Assembly: GCA_031280955.1 (NCBI GenBank)
Contig: JAITGA010000027.1
Location: forward strand, 62,001 to 126,000
From: Lachnospiraceae bacterium
GTDB lineage: Bacteria > Bacillota > Clostridia > Lachnospirales > Lachnospiraceae
Length of the DNA stretch: 64,000 bases
Direction: 5' to 3'
How positions within the stretch are numbered: the first letter of the stretch is position 1; the number at the start of each line of letters is the position of its first letter. The translations under genes were made by a program, and so were the position numbers. The notes under the pieces were generated by a model. It ran no database searches, was not told the DNA's origin, and saw nothing but the letters and a program-made list of their open reading frames with translations. Positions 56,495 to 64,000 of the stretch are shown piece after piece.

Positions 56495-57385
56495 TCACCC
56501 CCTCGTATTTTTGTAGTGGCTCATGAACAGCTCTTCCAGCGTTGGCGGCGTACATTCTAGTTTGCTGATACCAAAGACTGTCAGAAAAGTCATCACCTCA
56601 TTCAATTTGTCAGTTTCAATTGCAAAAATCAGACTGTCGCTTTCCTTGCGTATGTCGTATACACCCGGTACATTTTCCAGTCCTAGCGCCGCTTCTTTCG
56701 TTTGTACGGTGATACTGGTACGTGTCAAGTGGCGCAAATCTGCCATGCTGCCGGTTTCGATAATCGAACCGTCACGAATGATGCTCACCTTGTCACAAAG
56801 ACGCTCGACCTCTTGCAGGATATGACTGGACAGAAATACTGCCTTACCGGCATCTTTTACCTCTTGCACACAGTCTTGAAAGACCCTTTCCATCAACGGG
56901 TCAAGCCCGCTTGTTGGCTCATCGAGGATATAGAGGTCAGCATCGGAGGCAAAAGCAGCAATGAGGGCCACTTTTTGCCGATTACCCTTGGAGTAGGTGC
57001 GGCATTTCTTTCTCGGGTCTAGCTCAAATCGCTTGATTAACTCCTCTTTGCGGCTTTCGTTTTTGCACCTGCGGAGGCGGATAAAGAAGTCTATGACTTC
57101 ACCGCCGGTCAAGTTTGACCAAAGATTTACGTCACCGGGTACGTAGGCGATTTTTTTGTGAAGTTCCACGGCATCTTTCCAGACGTCTTTGCCAAAAACG
57201 GTTGCGTTGCCGCCGGTAGCCTTGAGTATCCCCAGCAGAACACGGATAGTCGTTGTCTTTCCCGCCCCATTGGGACCGATGAATCCATAGACCTCTCCGG
57301 GAGCTACGCTTAGGTTTACATCCCTCAATGCGGTGAACTGTCCGTAATTCTTGGTTAAATTGTCGATTTTGATAATTTCTTTCAT
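56495..57385 (-). CDS. ABC transporter ATPase (drug/antibiotic exporter)
   Basis: This 296-residue ATPase has Walker A GFIGPNGAGKTTTIRVLLG, signature TYSKGNRQKVALIAAFASDA (SKGNRQK in place of SGGQ), Walker B LYILDEPTSGLDPLMERVF and the H-loop FLSSHILQEVERLCD. A DUF4162-like C-terminal extension follows. AAGGAGG lies before the ATG. With the permease downstream it forms an ABC-2 exporter in a TetR-led operon. Confidence 0.93.
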   Translation of the reverse strand: MKEIIKIDNLTKNYGQFTALRDVNLSVAPGEVYGFIGPNGAGKTTTIRVLLGILKATGGNATVFGKDVWKDAVELHKKIAYVPGDVNLWSNLTGGEVIDFFIRLRRCKNESRKEELIKRFELDPRKKCRTYSKGNRQKVALIAAFASDADLYILDEPTSGLDPLMERVFQDCVQEVKDAGKAVFLSSHILQEVERLCDKVSIIRDGSIIETGSMADLRHLTRTSITVQTKEAALGLENVPGVYDIRKESDSLIFAIETDKLNEVMTFLTVFGISKLECTPPTLEELFMSHYKNTRG

Positions 57386-57400
57386 AGTGTTCCTCCTTTA

Positions 57401-58006
57401 CTAGTTGTAAAAATACTTCTTCATCAGCTCGAGAACCTTGTAAAAATCTTGCATGTGTTCATCGATGGTCTCCATGGTGCTGTCTTTCAAGATAGTTGTT
57501 CCCATACCTTCTCCGGTCCAGACAAGGAACTTGTCTAAAAGTTGCGGGTTGATGTCTTCCTTTAACCTCGATGTGTCGGTTGCTATTAACACCATTTTCT
57601 CCCTTGTTTTCAGCCCCTCTGCCATGAAACTTTTAACCTCATCAGCTACCTCGGCATCAGTTTCATAGTATACATTTGCCAAAAATGTCATCAGCGCAGG
57701 GTATCTTTTCATGATTAGCATTTTGATATCCGACATCATTCGTATCTTGTCAAAGAAATCCGTGACCTCAGGGTCAAGTCCTTTCTCCAGTTCCTCAGTC
57801 ATGACCTTTCCGCTTAGTTCGACCAAGTAGAGATAGAGATTCTTTTTGCTGCCGAAATAGTACATCACCATCCCTTTAGCAATGCCAGCCAGCCCGGCAA
57901 TATCGGCGATGGACGCTTTCTTGTAACCGTTTTTCCCAAAGACGGTTAAAGCAGCGTTAATGATGTGTTCCTGTTTTTCGGCACGCAGACTGTAAAAATT
58001 TTCCAT
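57401..58006 (-). CDS. TetR family regulator of the ABC exporter
   Basis: This 201-residue protein has the helix-turn-helix IINAALTVFGKNGYKKASIA followed by DIAGLAGIAKGMVMYYFGSK. GGAGGTGTG lies before ATG 58006. The two ABC exporter genes follow after 15 bases, so this is the local regulator and probably is induced by an exported compound. The leader contains a TetR-like palindrome at 58233-58247. Confidence 0.88.
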   Translation of the reverse strand: MENFYSLRAEKQEHIINAALTVFGKNGYKKASIADIAGLAGIAKGMVMYYFGSKKNLYLYLVELSGKVMTEELEKGLDPEVTDFFDKIRMMSDIKMLIMKRYPALMTFLANVYYETDAEVADEVKSFMAEGLKTREKMVLIATDTSRLKEDINPQLLDKFLVWTGEGMGTTILKDSTMETIDEHMQDFYKVLELMKKYFYN

Positions 58007-58205
58007 AATCACACCTCCTGATTCGCGGTATTGCTCCCCCAACTAAATTTGCCAAGTATTTACGACAATTTTAGCGTATAGCTTCGTCAACTCCTCTTAA
58101 TGTGCCTAGAGGCACATATCATCGTCGTTTCCTTGCTCTACACAAAAATTCCTCGCAAATCTTTTGGCAAAGTTTAATTGGTGGAGCAATAGTACGCGCT
58201 GTGCT

Positions 58206-58282
58206 GTACGATTGGTATAATACATTATGTATAGAACAATACGTTCTAAACGAATCGTACCACATCAATTTCATCGTGTCAA
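58206..58282 (-). promoter_or_regulatory. promoter and nested inverted repeats upstream of the TetR-ABC operon
   Basis: On the minus strand -35 TTGACA (58277-58282) and -10 TACGAT (58254-58259) are 17 bases apart. The palindrome AGAAC-N5-GTTCT (58233-58247) lies at the predicted start, and outer arms GTACGATT (58206-58213) and AATCGTAC (58253-58260) flank it. A plus-strand extended -10 TGG-TATAAT lies at 58213-58221 in the same block. The rest of 58007-58523 holds a dispersed repeat and the next promoter. Confidence 0.5.
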
Positions 58283-58379
58283 CACTTTTTTTGAAAATTT
58301 TTGAAAAAATTTTCATTACAGTTCAGGCTCCTGATGGAATGGCGCATTTCGTGCTTTGCAAAGCAAAGTTCGTGTGCTG

Positions 58380-58416
58380 TCATTGCGAGGCGGTTTTATA
58401 CGCCGAAGCAATCCAT
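58380..58416. repeat. dispersed palindromic repeat, third copy
   Basis: TCATTGCGAGGCGG at the left and CGCCGAAGCAATCCAT at the right match the core of the elements at 24023-24088 and 24957-25024. The outer flanks differ, which defines a mobile core of about 37 bases. Confidence 0.75.
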
Positions 58417-58488
58417 AACAAAGGAACAATGGCAGTACTGCTGCGTATTGAAATTACCCCTCACACCCCCTCCCAAAAATAAACCTTG

Positions 58489-58517
58489 TTGCACTATTTA
58501 TCCGACTGCTCTATACT
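58489..58517 (+). promoter_or_regulatory. promoter predicting a leaderless mRNA for the glycosyltransferase
   Basis: -35 TTGCAC (58489-58494) and -10 TATACT (58512-58517) are 17 bases apart, and the ATG is at 58524, six bases after the -10. There is no ribosome binding site before that ATG. The geometry is identical to the promoter at 51778-51806. Confidence 0.7.
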
Positions 58518-58523
58518 ATATAT

Positions 58524-59498
58524 ATGAAAAAACTGTCATTTGTAATCCCTTGCTATCGCTCGGAAAACTCGATTACCGCTGTTGTCAGCGAGATTGACGA
58601 TGCCCTTCGTGACGGCGGTTATCAGTATGAAATCATCTTGGTTAATGATAACTCCCCTGATGATGTCTGGAGTGTCATTTGTGATTTGTGTGAGAAACGT
58701 GATGATGTCATCGGTCTCAATCTGGCAAAAAATTTCGGTCAACACTCAGCATTGATGGCCGGTTATCGCCATGTGACAGGTGATTATGTCTTCACGATGG
58801 ATGATGACGGACAAACACCGGCAGAGGCGATTCCCATCCTCTTATCCAAGTTAATGGAGGGTTTCGATGTTGTTTATGGGAAATACGAGGAACGAAAGGA
58901 TAGTACCTTTCGCAAGCTAGGTTCACGCTTCAACAACTATATGATGGAAAAGATGATTGGCAAGCCCAAGGAAATCCATCTGACAAGCTTCTTTGTCGCC
59001 CGCCGTTTCGTTATTGACAAGATATGCGAGTATCACAATCCCTTTCCTTATATATGGGGGTTGGTCGTCCGCACCACCCACAATATCGCCAATGTTACCA
59101 TTACCCACCGTGAGCGGAGCGGCGGGGACTCAGGCTATACCCTGCGCAAGCTATTACACCTCTGGGTCAATGGACTGACGGCATTTTCGGTGAAACCATT
59201 GCGGGTCGCCTCGATGTTTGGAATGTTGGTTTCGGTGGTCGGCTTCTTTGCCCTTATTTATACCATCGTTGACCGGATTTTGAACCCGGATATGCCGCCG
59301 GGATATAGTGCGATGATGTCGGCTATACTGATAGTCGGGGGGGTACTGATGATACTGTTGGGGATGCTCGGTGAGTATATCGGGCGTATATATATCTGTA
59401 TCAATGATTCACCGCAATATGTAATCCGTGACAGTCGCGGGGTGATTTACGACAGGAAAGGCAAGGACGATGGAGAAATTGATTCGGCTGATGCTTGA
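58524..59498 (+). CDS. family 2 glycosyltransferase, polyprenyl-phosphate type (DPM1/GtrB/CsbB-like)
   Basis: This 324-residue enzyme has a GT-A catalytic domain (SFVIPCYRSENSITAVVSEI, the LVNDNSPDDVW nucleotide site, FTMDDDGQTPAE with the metal-binding DDD) and two C-terminal membrane helices (about 225-300). This is the layout of GtrB, CsbB and dolichol-phosphate-mannose-synthase relatives, which load a sugar from NDP-sugar onto undecaprenyl phosphate. The next three genes make a deoxyhexose nucleotide, so that sugar is the likely donor (inference). The last 29 bases overlap the dehydratase gene. Confidence 0.9.
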   Translation: MKKLSFVIPCYRSENSITAVVSEIDDALRDGGYQYEIILVNDNSPDDVWSVICDLCEKRDDVIGLNLAKNFGQHSALMAGYRHVTGDYVFTMDDDGQTPAEAIPILLSKLMEGFDVVYGKYEERKDSTFRKLGSRFNNYMMEKMIGKPKEIHLTSFFVARRFVIDKICEYHNPFPYIWGLVVRTTHNIANVTITHRERSGGDSGYTLRKLLHLWVNGLTAFSVKPLRVASMFGMLVSVVGFFALIYTIVDRILNPDMPPGYSAMMSAILIVGGVLMILLGMLGEYIGRIYICINDSPQYVIRDSRGVIYDRKGKDDGEIDSADA

Positions 59499-60927
59499 AT
59501 CGTGGCAAAACAGCGAGGGAAATGTCAACACCATGACAGGGATTCACGCTTGGATTGCCAAGATGAACAGCGATGCCAATGTCGATATCAAAGAATGTAA
59601 CATCCATGACAGTTCATTTTGGTTTTACGACGACAGGAATGGAGAAATACTAAACCGTAAGCGTAGTTTCTTTTCCATTAAAGGGATGAGACGTTTTGAA
59701 AATGGTGATTTTGCCTATGAACAACCGATAATTATCCAACCGGAAATAGGTTATTTGGGTATCATCTTCCGGGAAATCGACGGTGTTCTCAACTTCCTGA
59801 TGCAAGCGAAAATCGAACCCGGCAATGTCAATTGTGTCCAAATTTCGCCAACGATTCAAGCAACCAAAAGTAATTTTACCAGAGTACACGGCGGCAAATT
59901 GCCGACATATTTCTCCCTTTTTGAACAAGCTTCGGCAAAAAACGTAGTTTATGACCAAGTTCAATCAGAACAGGCCTCACGCTTCCTCCACAAACGAAAC
60001 CGTAACATTATCATGGAGATTGAAGATGAGATTGAGATTTTTCCTAATTATATGTGGATGACCCTTGGTCAGATTAAAGAACTTATGCGGATCGACAACC
60101 TCGTCAACATGGACACCCGCACAGTCCTAGCGGGTATTCCCTTGGGGTTGTTCCATCTGCCTCCGGGCGATTATTCATCATATCGCCGTTATTTTTCCAA
60201 TGAGGGGTTTTATCATTCCGCATTTGACGGTAGTTTTGCCACCTCACTTATCCCTGTTTTTCAGGCGGTCAATGATTTCAAAATGTTCCATGATATTCAC
60301 AGTACCTTAGTTCCGCTTCATGAGTTGGTTGATTGGCAGGTGGATGACAGGGGTGTGACCGGGCGGAAACCACGGGATTTTATGGTGCGTTATTATGATA
60401 TCACCATTACCGGACGTGAGGTAAACCAATGGACACAGCCGTTGTTTAAGGCAATCGGACAAGCGACATTTGCGCTGCTTTGTCAAAAACAAGAAGGAGT
60501 AATGAAGTTCCTTATCACCCTACGCTCTGAAATCGGGACGATGGACAAAGTTGAACTCGGTCCGTCCATCCAGCAGGAGGGTAGCCATGTTGCCGCTGCC
60601 GATGATGAAATAGAAGCTTTCTTTCGCAGTATCCTTGCTCAAAAAGCGGGAATTATCGTAGATGTCATCCTCTCTGAAGAGGGGGGACGGTTTTACCATG
60701 AGCAAAACCGCAATGTAATTATTGAAATTGACGAGAACTATGTATTGCCATTACCGGAGAAGGGCAGATACGGTATCGCAAACAAAAAGGGTAATCAACA
60801 TGAAAGCTCCGCTGTTCATGTATCACAGTATTTTTGGGTTGATTATGCTTCCCTCAATTATTTGGTAAACATCAATAATTGCTTGAACATTCAATTACGT
60901 AATTTGTTGTCGTTGTTACCGTTATAG
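59470..60927 (+). CDS. NDP-hexose 2,3-dehydratase
   Basis: This 485-residue enzyme consists of two homologous halves, as usual in this family (EvaA, TylX3 and relatives, PF03559-type). The N-terminal half has IIQPEIGYLGIIFREIDGVL, LMQAKIEPGNVNCVQISPTI then QATKSNF, and SEQASRFLHKRNRNIIMEIE. The second half repeats REVNQWTQPLF and VELGPSIQQEG. The enzyme removes the 2-hydroxyl from NDP-4-keto-6-deoxyhexose to start 2-deoxysugar synthesis; substrate identity is inferred from the family. GGAAAGG precedes ATG 59470. Such genes are best known from actinomycete antibiotic clusters. Confidence 0.9.
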   Translation: MEKLIRLMLESWQNSEGNVNTMTGIHAWIAKMNSDANVDIKECNIHDSSFWFYDDRNGEILNRKRSFFSIKGMRRFENGDFAYEQPIIIQPEIGYLGIIFREIDGVLNFLMQAKIEPGNVNCVQISPTIQATKSNFTRVHGGKLPTYFSLFEQASAKNVVYDQVQSEQASRFLHKRNRNIIMEIEDEIEIFPNYMWMTLGQIKELMRIDNLVNMDTRTVLAGIPLGLFHLPPGDYSSYRRYFSNEGFYHSAFDGSFATSLIPVFQAVNDFKMFHDIHSTLVPLHELVDWQVDDRGVTGRKPRDFMVRYYDITITGREVNQWTQPLFKAIGQATFALLCQKQEGVMKFLITLRSEIGTMDKVELGPSIQQEGSHVAAADDEIEAFFRSILAQKAGIIVDVILSEEGGRFYHEQNRNVIIEIDENYVLPLPEKGRYGIANKKGNQHESSAVHVSQYFWVDYASLNYLVNINNCLNIQLRNLLSLLPL

Positions 60928-60961
60928 AGATTGTGAAGAGGTGGGTTTTGGTGCTACCTAA

Positions 60962-61112
60962 GCCTCTGCCGGGTGTGATTCAAAAGACAGACCCTTGCGA
61001 AACGACGGCACTTAGGTGTTACGAAGCGTAGCGAAGTCACACCTTATGTACCGCTTCGTTTCGCACGGAGCGAGAGCGTGTCTGTCGCTGAATCAACAAC
61101 CACGGCAGAGGC
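60962..61112. repeat. 150-base inverted repeat (cruciform-like) in the dehydratase-reductase gap
   Basis: The left arm at 60962-60992 (GCCTCTGCCGGGTG then TGATTCA and ACAGAC) and the right arm at 61080-61112 (GTCTGTCGCTGAATCA, ending CGGCAGAGGC) are complementary apart from short bulges. Inside lie smaller inverted repeats around GCGAAACG and CGTTTCGC. The element resembles a structured mobile repeat. Confidence 0.65.
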
Positions 61113-61221
61113 GGTAAATGTACACAGTAAATTTATGTACCGCTTCGTTTCGCACGGAGCAGCTATGTATCGCTTCGTTTTGCGCGGAGCGGGTATATGC
61201 CGCTTCGTTTCGCACGGAGCG
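61045..61221. repeat. four copies of a 28-30-bp palindromic repeat
   Basis: The unit (TATGTACCGCTTCG then TTTCGCACGGAGCGG) begins at 61045, 61134, 61164 and 61194. The last three are in strict 30-base register. Each unit is itself an imperfect hairpin (CCGCT...AGCGG). The open frame through them is not credible as a gene. The block leads directly to AGGAGA, the ribosome binding site of the next gene. Confidence 0.75.
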
Positions 61222-61241
61222 GGTTGTTATAGGAGAATACC

Positions 61242-62285
61242 ATGATTCGGATCGGAGTCATCTGTCCATCAGAAATAGCCCTGCGGCGGTTCATGCCCGC
61301 TCTTAGCACTCTGCCTGAATTTTCTTTTGCCGGCTTGGCAATTAGCGCCGCAAATGAACGTGGCGGCGAAGATGAAGAAAACATCACCGCCATTATCGCC
61401 GCCGAAAAACAAAAGGCACAAGAGTTCATTGCTTCATATGGTGGTAAAATCTTCACTTCTTATGAGGAAATAGCCACATCAGATGAAATTGATGCCCTTT
61501 ACATTCCCCTGCCGCCTGCCCTCCACTTTCGCTGGGCACAGCTTGCTTTAGAACATCAAAAACACGTCTTGGTGGAGAAACCGGCAACCCTAAGAGCGGC
61601 AGACACACAGAAGCTGGTGACTTTGGCAGAAGAGAATGAACTAGCACTGCATGAAAACTATATGTTCGTTTTTCACAAACAAATCGCCGAAATCATGGAA
61701 ATTGTCGCCAATGGGGAAATCGGTGCGGCAAGGCTCTATCGCATGTCGTTTGGCTTTCCACGCCGCCCGGCAAGTGATTTTCGTTATAGTCCAACACTGG
61801 GCGGCGGCGCACTTTATGATTGCGGCGGCTACACGATGAAACTGGCACAGCTTTTCCTCGGTGAAACAGCACGTTTGACCACGGCACAATCGAATTATCT
61901 CGATGATTTTGCCGTTGATATGTATGGGTCAGCGACTATGATAAATGATAATGGTGACACAGCCCACCTTTCATTTGGCATGGATCATGATTATCGTTGT
62001 GAACTTGATATATGGGGGAGCAGCGGTAGCTTACACACGAATCGCATTTTGACAGCTCCCGTCGGTTTCGCTCCGCAGATAACGGTCAAAAGAGGGGGAG
62101 AATCAGAAATACGCAATTTATCCCCCGATGATTCCTTTGCCAAATCTTTAGCTTGGTTCGCAAAGTGCATGGAAGACAAAGAAATCCGCAAGGAAAGTTA
62201 CCGGGTAATACTAGCACAAGCACAGTCGGTAGATGAGTTTAAGTGTATCCGGGACAGTAGTAACGAAAAAGGAACAAATATATGA
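61242..62285 (+). CDS. Gfo/Idh/MocA oxidoreductase (probable NDP-hexose 3-ketoreductase)
   Basis: This 347-residue NAD(P)-dependent enzyme has an N-terminal Rossmann fold (IRIGVICPSEIALRRFMPAL) and a substrate domain. The catalytic-region motif VLVEKPATLRAADTQKLVTL is diagnostic for the Gfo/Idh/MocA family (Lys of the EKP motif). Beside a 2,3-dehydratase, members of this family reduce the 3-keto group of the dideoxy intermediate. Specificity and stereochemistry cannot be read from the sequence. AGGAG precedes ATG 61242. It overlaps the next gene by four bases. Confidence 0.87.
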   Translation: MIRIGVICPSEIALRRFMPALSTLPEFSFAGLAISAANERGGEDEENITAIIAAEKQKAQEFIASYGGKIFTSYEEIATSDEIDALYIPLPPALHFRWAQLALEHQKHVLVEKPATLRAADTQKLVTLAEENELALHENYMFVFHKQIAEIMEIVANGEIGAARLYRMSFGFPRRPASDFRYSPTLGGGALYDCGGYTMKLAQLFLGETARLTTAQSNYLDDFAVDMYGSATMINDNGDTAHLSFGMDHDYRCELDIWGSSGSLHTNRILTAPVGFAPQITVKRGGESEIRNLSPDDSFAKSLAWFAKCMEDKEIRKESYRVILAQAQSVDEFKCIRDSSNEKGTNI

Positions 62286-63193
62286 AAAAAGTAGCAATCG
62301 TCGGGGCAAACAGCTATATTGCCCGCAACCTCACCGCCATGATGAGTGCAGCTAACAAAGCAACGAGTGAAGATGAGTACCAATACTCCCTCTATGACCA
62401 CCAAGCTGAACATGCTGATGGGCTTAGTCCATATACCCGTATTGATATTTTAGATGAGGCTGATGTCGCCAACATTGATTATGACGCCGATGTCATATTT
62501 ATGTTCGTCGGCAAAACCGGGAGTTATCAGGGATTTGATGCTGCTGACAGTTTTATAGATATCAATGAACGCTCCTTGCTGACCCTGCTAACGGTACATC
62601 GGGCGAAAAAGTCAAAAGCACGGATTATTTTCCCTTCAACTCGCTTGGTCTATAAAGGAAAGGTAGGGAAGTTGACTGAGGAAGCGGAAAAAGAGTTGAA
62701 ATCAATATATGCGGTCAATAAATACTCATGTGAGCAGTATTTGCAAATGTATCAACATGTTTTTGCCATTCCCTATACGATATTCCGGATATGTGTTCCC
62801 TATGGAACGATAGTTCCCGGTGCTTCATCTTATGGTACAGCGGAGATTATGCTCGGGAAAGCCAACAAGGGGGAAGGCATTACCCTCTATGGCGATGGTA
62901 CGGTGCGGCGGACATTGACCCATATCGAGGATTTGTGTCGAATCCTACTAAAAGGAGCGTTTTCACTACATTGCCTCAATGATGTTTTCAATATCGGCGG
63001 TGAGGATTATAGTCTCGCAGAAATGGCGAATTTGCTTGCCCGCCGCTATGGCGTAGGAGTTTCATATGTTCCGTGGCCGGAGGAAGCGCGGTTGGTGGAA
63101 TCGGGTGACACCGTTTTTGATTCGGCAAAGCTTGATACCATTCTTGGCGAATATGAACAAAAGCGTTTTGACGACTGGTGCAGGGAACAATAA
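62282..63193 (+). CDS. NAD-dependent epimerase/dehydratase family protein (probable NDP-hexose 4-ketoreductase)
   Basis: This 303-residue extended SDR protein starts with a glycine-rich nucleotide-binding motif (KKVAIVGANSYIARNLTAMM, a variant of GxxGxxG). The catalytic pair is Tyr-x-x-x-Lys in AVNKYSCEQYLQMY, reading variant NKYSC. HIEDLCRILLKGAF and VFNIGGEDYSLAEMANLLAR are typical of sugar-nucleotide SDRs. It completes a dehydratase, 3-ketoreductase and 4-ketoreductase set. The final sugar stereochemistry is unknown. The ATG overlaps the preceding TGA. Confidence 0.85.
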   Translation: MKKVAIVGANSYIARNLTAMMSAANKATSEDEYQYSLYDHQAEHADGLSPYTRIDILDEADVANIDYDADVIFMFVGKTGSYQGFDAADSFIDINERSLLTLLTVHRAKKSKARIIFPSTRLVYKGKVGKLTEEAEKELKSIYAVNKYSCEQYLQMYQHVFAIPYTIFRICVPYGTIVPGASSYGTAEIMLGKANKGEGITLYGDGTVRRTLTHIEDLCRILLKGAFSLHCLNDVFNIGGEDYSLAEMANLLARRYGVGVSYVPWPEEARLVESGDTVFDSAKLDTILGEYEQKRFDDWCREQ

Positions 63194-63234
63194 CACAAAA
63201 CACTATATTTTATAAACATTTCATATATCAACCA

Positions 63235-63263
63235 TTGCTTTTCATATACCCAACAACTATAAT
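63235..63263 (+). promoter_or_regulatory. ftsH promoter
   Basis: -35 TTGCTT (63235-63240) and a consensus -10 TATAAT (63258-63263) are 17 bases apart, about 34 bases before the TTG start codon. Confidence 0.65.
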
Positions 63264-63296
63264 CAATTAAAGGGCAAACTGACAGGGGATAGAGAT

Positions 63297-64000
63297 TTGG
63301 ATAAAAATATTGACGATTATCAAGGCAGCGGTCACGGCGGCGGCTCGGAGCAAGACCACCGTTCCGACGATTCAGGTTCAGGGGGATCGGGTGGTGGTTC
63401 CGGCGGCAACAATCCCAAGAAGCAAAGCATCATCTTGTTTTTGGTTGCTGCGGTTATTTCGTTGGTTCTTATAAACATGTTCTTTCGGGCAATGAGTGGT
63501 GCTTCGGTGCGGGAGATTCCCTACAACGAATTTATCAGAATGCTCGATAGCGGCGAAGTGGCTTCGGTTGTCATCGGCAGTGACCGGATTACGATTACCC
63601 CTCATATCAACCGTATAGATATCCAGCAAACGGTTGGTTACGGCAGCTATCAATCCGGGAATATTACCTTTTATACAGGCAAAGTGGAAGATGATGATAC
63701 CCTTGCCGCCCGGCTTTTGTCACATAGAAATGTAGAAGTAAAGGGCGAGGTGACTGACAGCTCGCAGTTGTTTTTCAATATATTGTTCACTACTATTTTA
63801 CCCATCTTGTTGATGTGGGGATTACTCAGTTTGTTATTCCGGCGGATGTCAAAGGGCAGCGGTGGTTTGTTCAACATGAATGTCGGCAAGAGTAATGCCA
63901 AGGTCTATGTGCAAAAGGAGACCGGAATCACCTTTGACGATGTCGCCGGTGAAGATGAAGCCAAGGAATCGTTGCAAGAGGTCGTTGATTTCCTCCACAA
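63297..64000 (+). CDS. ftsH: ATP-dependent zinc metalloprotease FtsH, N-terminal part (runs off window)
   Basis: The frame is open from TTG 63297 to the window end, 234 codons. AGGGGAT precedes the TTG by six bases. The N-terminus is unusual: about 40 cytoplasmic residues rich in Gly, Ser and Asp (SGSGGSGGGSGG). A membrane helix (SIILFLVAAVISLVLINMFF), the extracytoplasmic FtsH domain (PYNEFIRMLDSGEVASVVIG), a second helix (ILFTTILPILLMWGLLSLLF) and the start of the AAA module (ITFDDVAGEDEAKESLQEVV) follow. It degrades misfolded membrane proteins and some regulators. The protease domain lies beyond the window. Confidence 0.93.
   Translation, partial: MDKNIDDYQGSGHGGGSEQDHRSDDSGSGGSGGGSGGNNPKKQSIILFLVAAVISLVLINMFFRAMSGASVREIPYNEFIRMLDSGEVASVVIGSDRITITPHINRIDIQQTVGYGSYQSGNITFYTGKVEDDDTLAARLLSHRNVEVKGEVTDSSQLFFNILFTTILPILLMWGLLSLLFRRMSKGSGGLFNMNVGKSNAKVYVQKETGITFDDVAGEDEAKESLQEVVDFLH

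Noticed and set aside
61045..61221. CRISPR array
   Set aside because: Repeats are directly adjacent without unique spacers and no cas genes are near; they are tandem hairpin repeats.
61118..61306. Open frame through the 30-bp repeat array encoding a repetitive peptide
   Set aside because: The translation only reflects the nucleotide repeat, there is no ribosome binding site, and it overlaps the start of the well-supported reductase gene in another frame.

Overview
The window looks like chromosome of an anaerobic, low-to-mid-GC Bacillota, most likely class Clostridia. The evidence is the order tsaC-rpiB-upp-comEB followed by the F-type ATP synthase operon (close to the Bacillus/Clostridium order), strong Shine-Dalgarno sites, a SleB-type cell-wall hydrolase, an orphan MsmX-type sugar ATPase, a CdaR/PucR regulator, a YesL protein, split transketolase genes and an anaerobic-type glycerol-3-phosphate oxidation operon. 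The species cannot be named from the sequence alone. No tRNA, rRNA, CRISPR array or intact transposase was seen. One SRP RNA gene is present.

Layout. Positions 1-3520 form an A+T-rich accessory island. It holds the 3' part of a C39-like protein gene, tandemly duplicated with a small membrane protein gene behind it, and then an AbiEi/AbiEii toxin-antitoxin pair. Positions 3622-10649 form a carbon operon: the two transketolase halves, ribulose-5-P epimerase, a GlpA-like dehydrogenase, an FAD oxidoreductase fused to DUF1667, and glycerol kinase. Positions 10671-16887 hold a NiaX-like ECF substrate-binding protein, a large orphan cyclic-nucleotide-binding-fold protein, MetG, a lysophospholipase-like hydrolase and a small secreted protein. 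Positions 17062-23698 hold a GNAT protein, an HD-GYP protein, a YesL protein, a diguanylate cyclase, the sugar ATPase and a CdaR-type regulator. This segment is partly a c-di-GMP module.

Positions 23700-25340 are mostly non-coding: SRP RNA, a minisatellite, an inverted pair of dispersed palindromic repeats around one small secreted-protein gene, and a cluster of 13-bp palindromes. A GH18 protein, tsaC, rpiB, upp, comEB, a SleB-like hydrolase and a DUF402 protein then lead to atpZ, an AtpI-like gene and atpBEFHAGDC (31759-39190). The c subunit carries the Na+-ligand pattern. Two successive MoxR-DUF58-membrane-protein modules (39267-47395) and a DUF1846 gene follow.

Positions 49129-58006 are dominated by minus-strand accessory genes: a large anchored surface protein, a TetR plus nitroreductase-like pair, a hicB gene with a frameshifted hicA, a TVP38 protein, and a TetR-regulated ABC-2 exporter. 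The right end (58524-63193) is a deoxysugar module: a polyprenyl-phosphate-type glycosyltransferase, an NDP-hexose 2,3-dehydratase and two ketoreductase-type enzymes. It is followed by ftsH, which runs off the end.

The less ordinary observations are the toxin/immunity-like cassette array at the left edge, the deoxysugar-GT2 module, two genes whose promoters predict leaderless mRNAs with identical geometry, the dispersed palindromic repeats with duplicated gene tails, and several palindromic operators. Functional calls rest on motif recognition by eye; no database search was possible.
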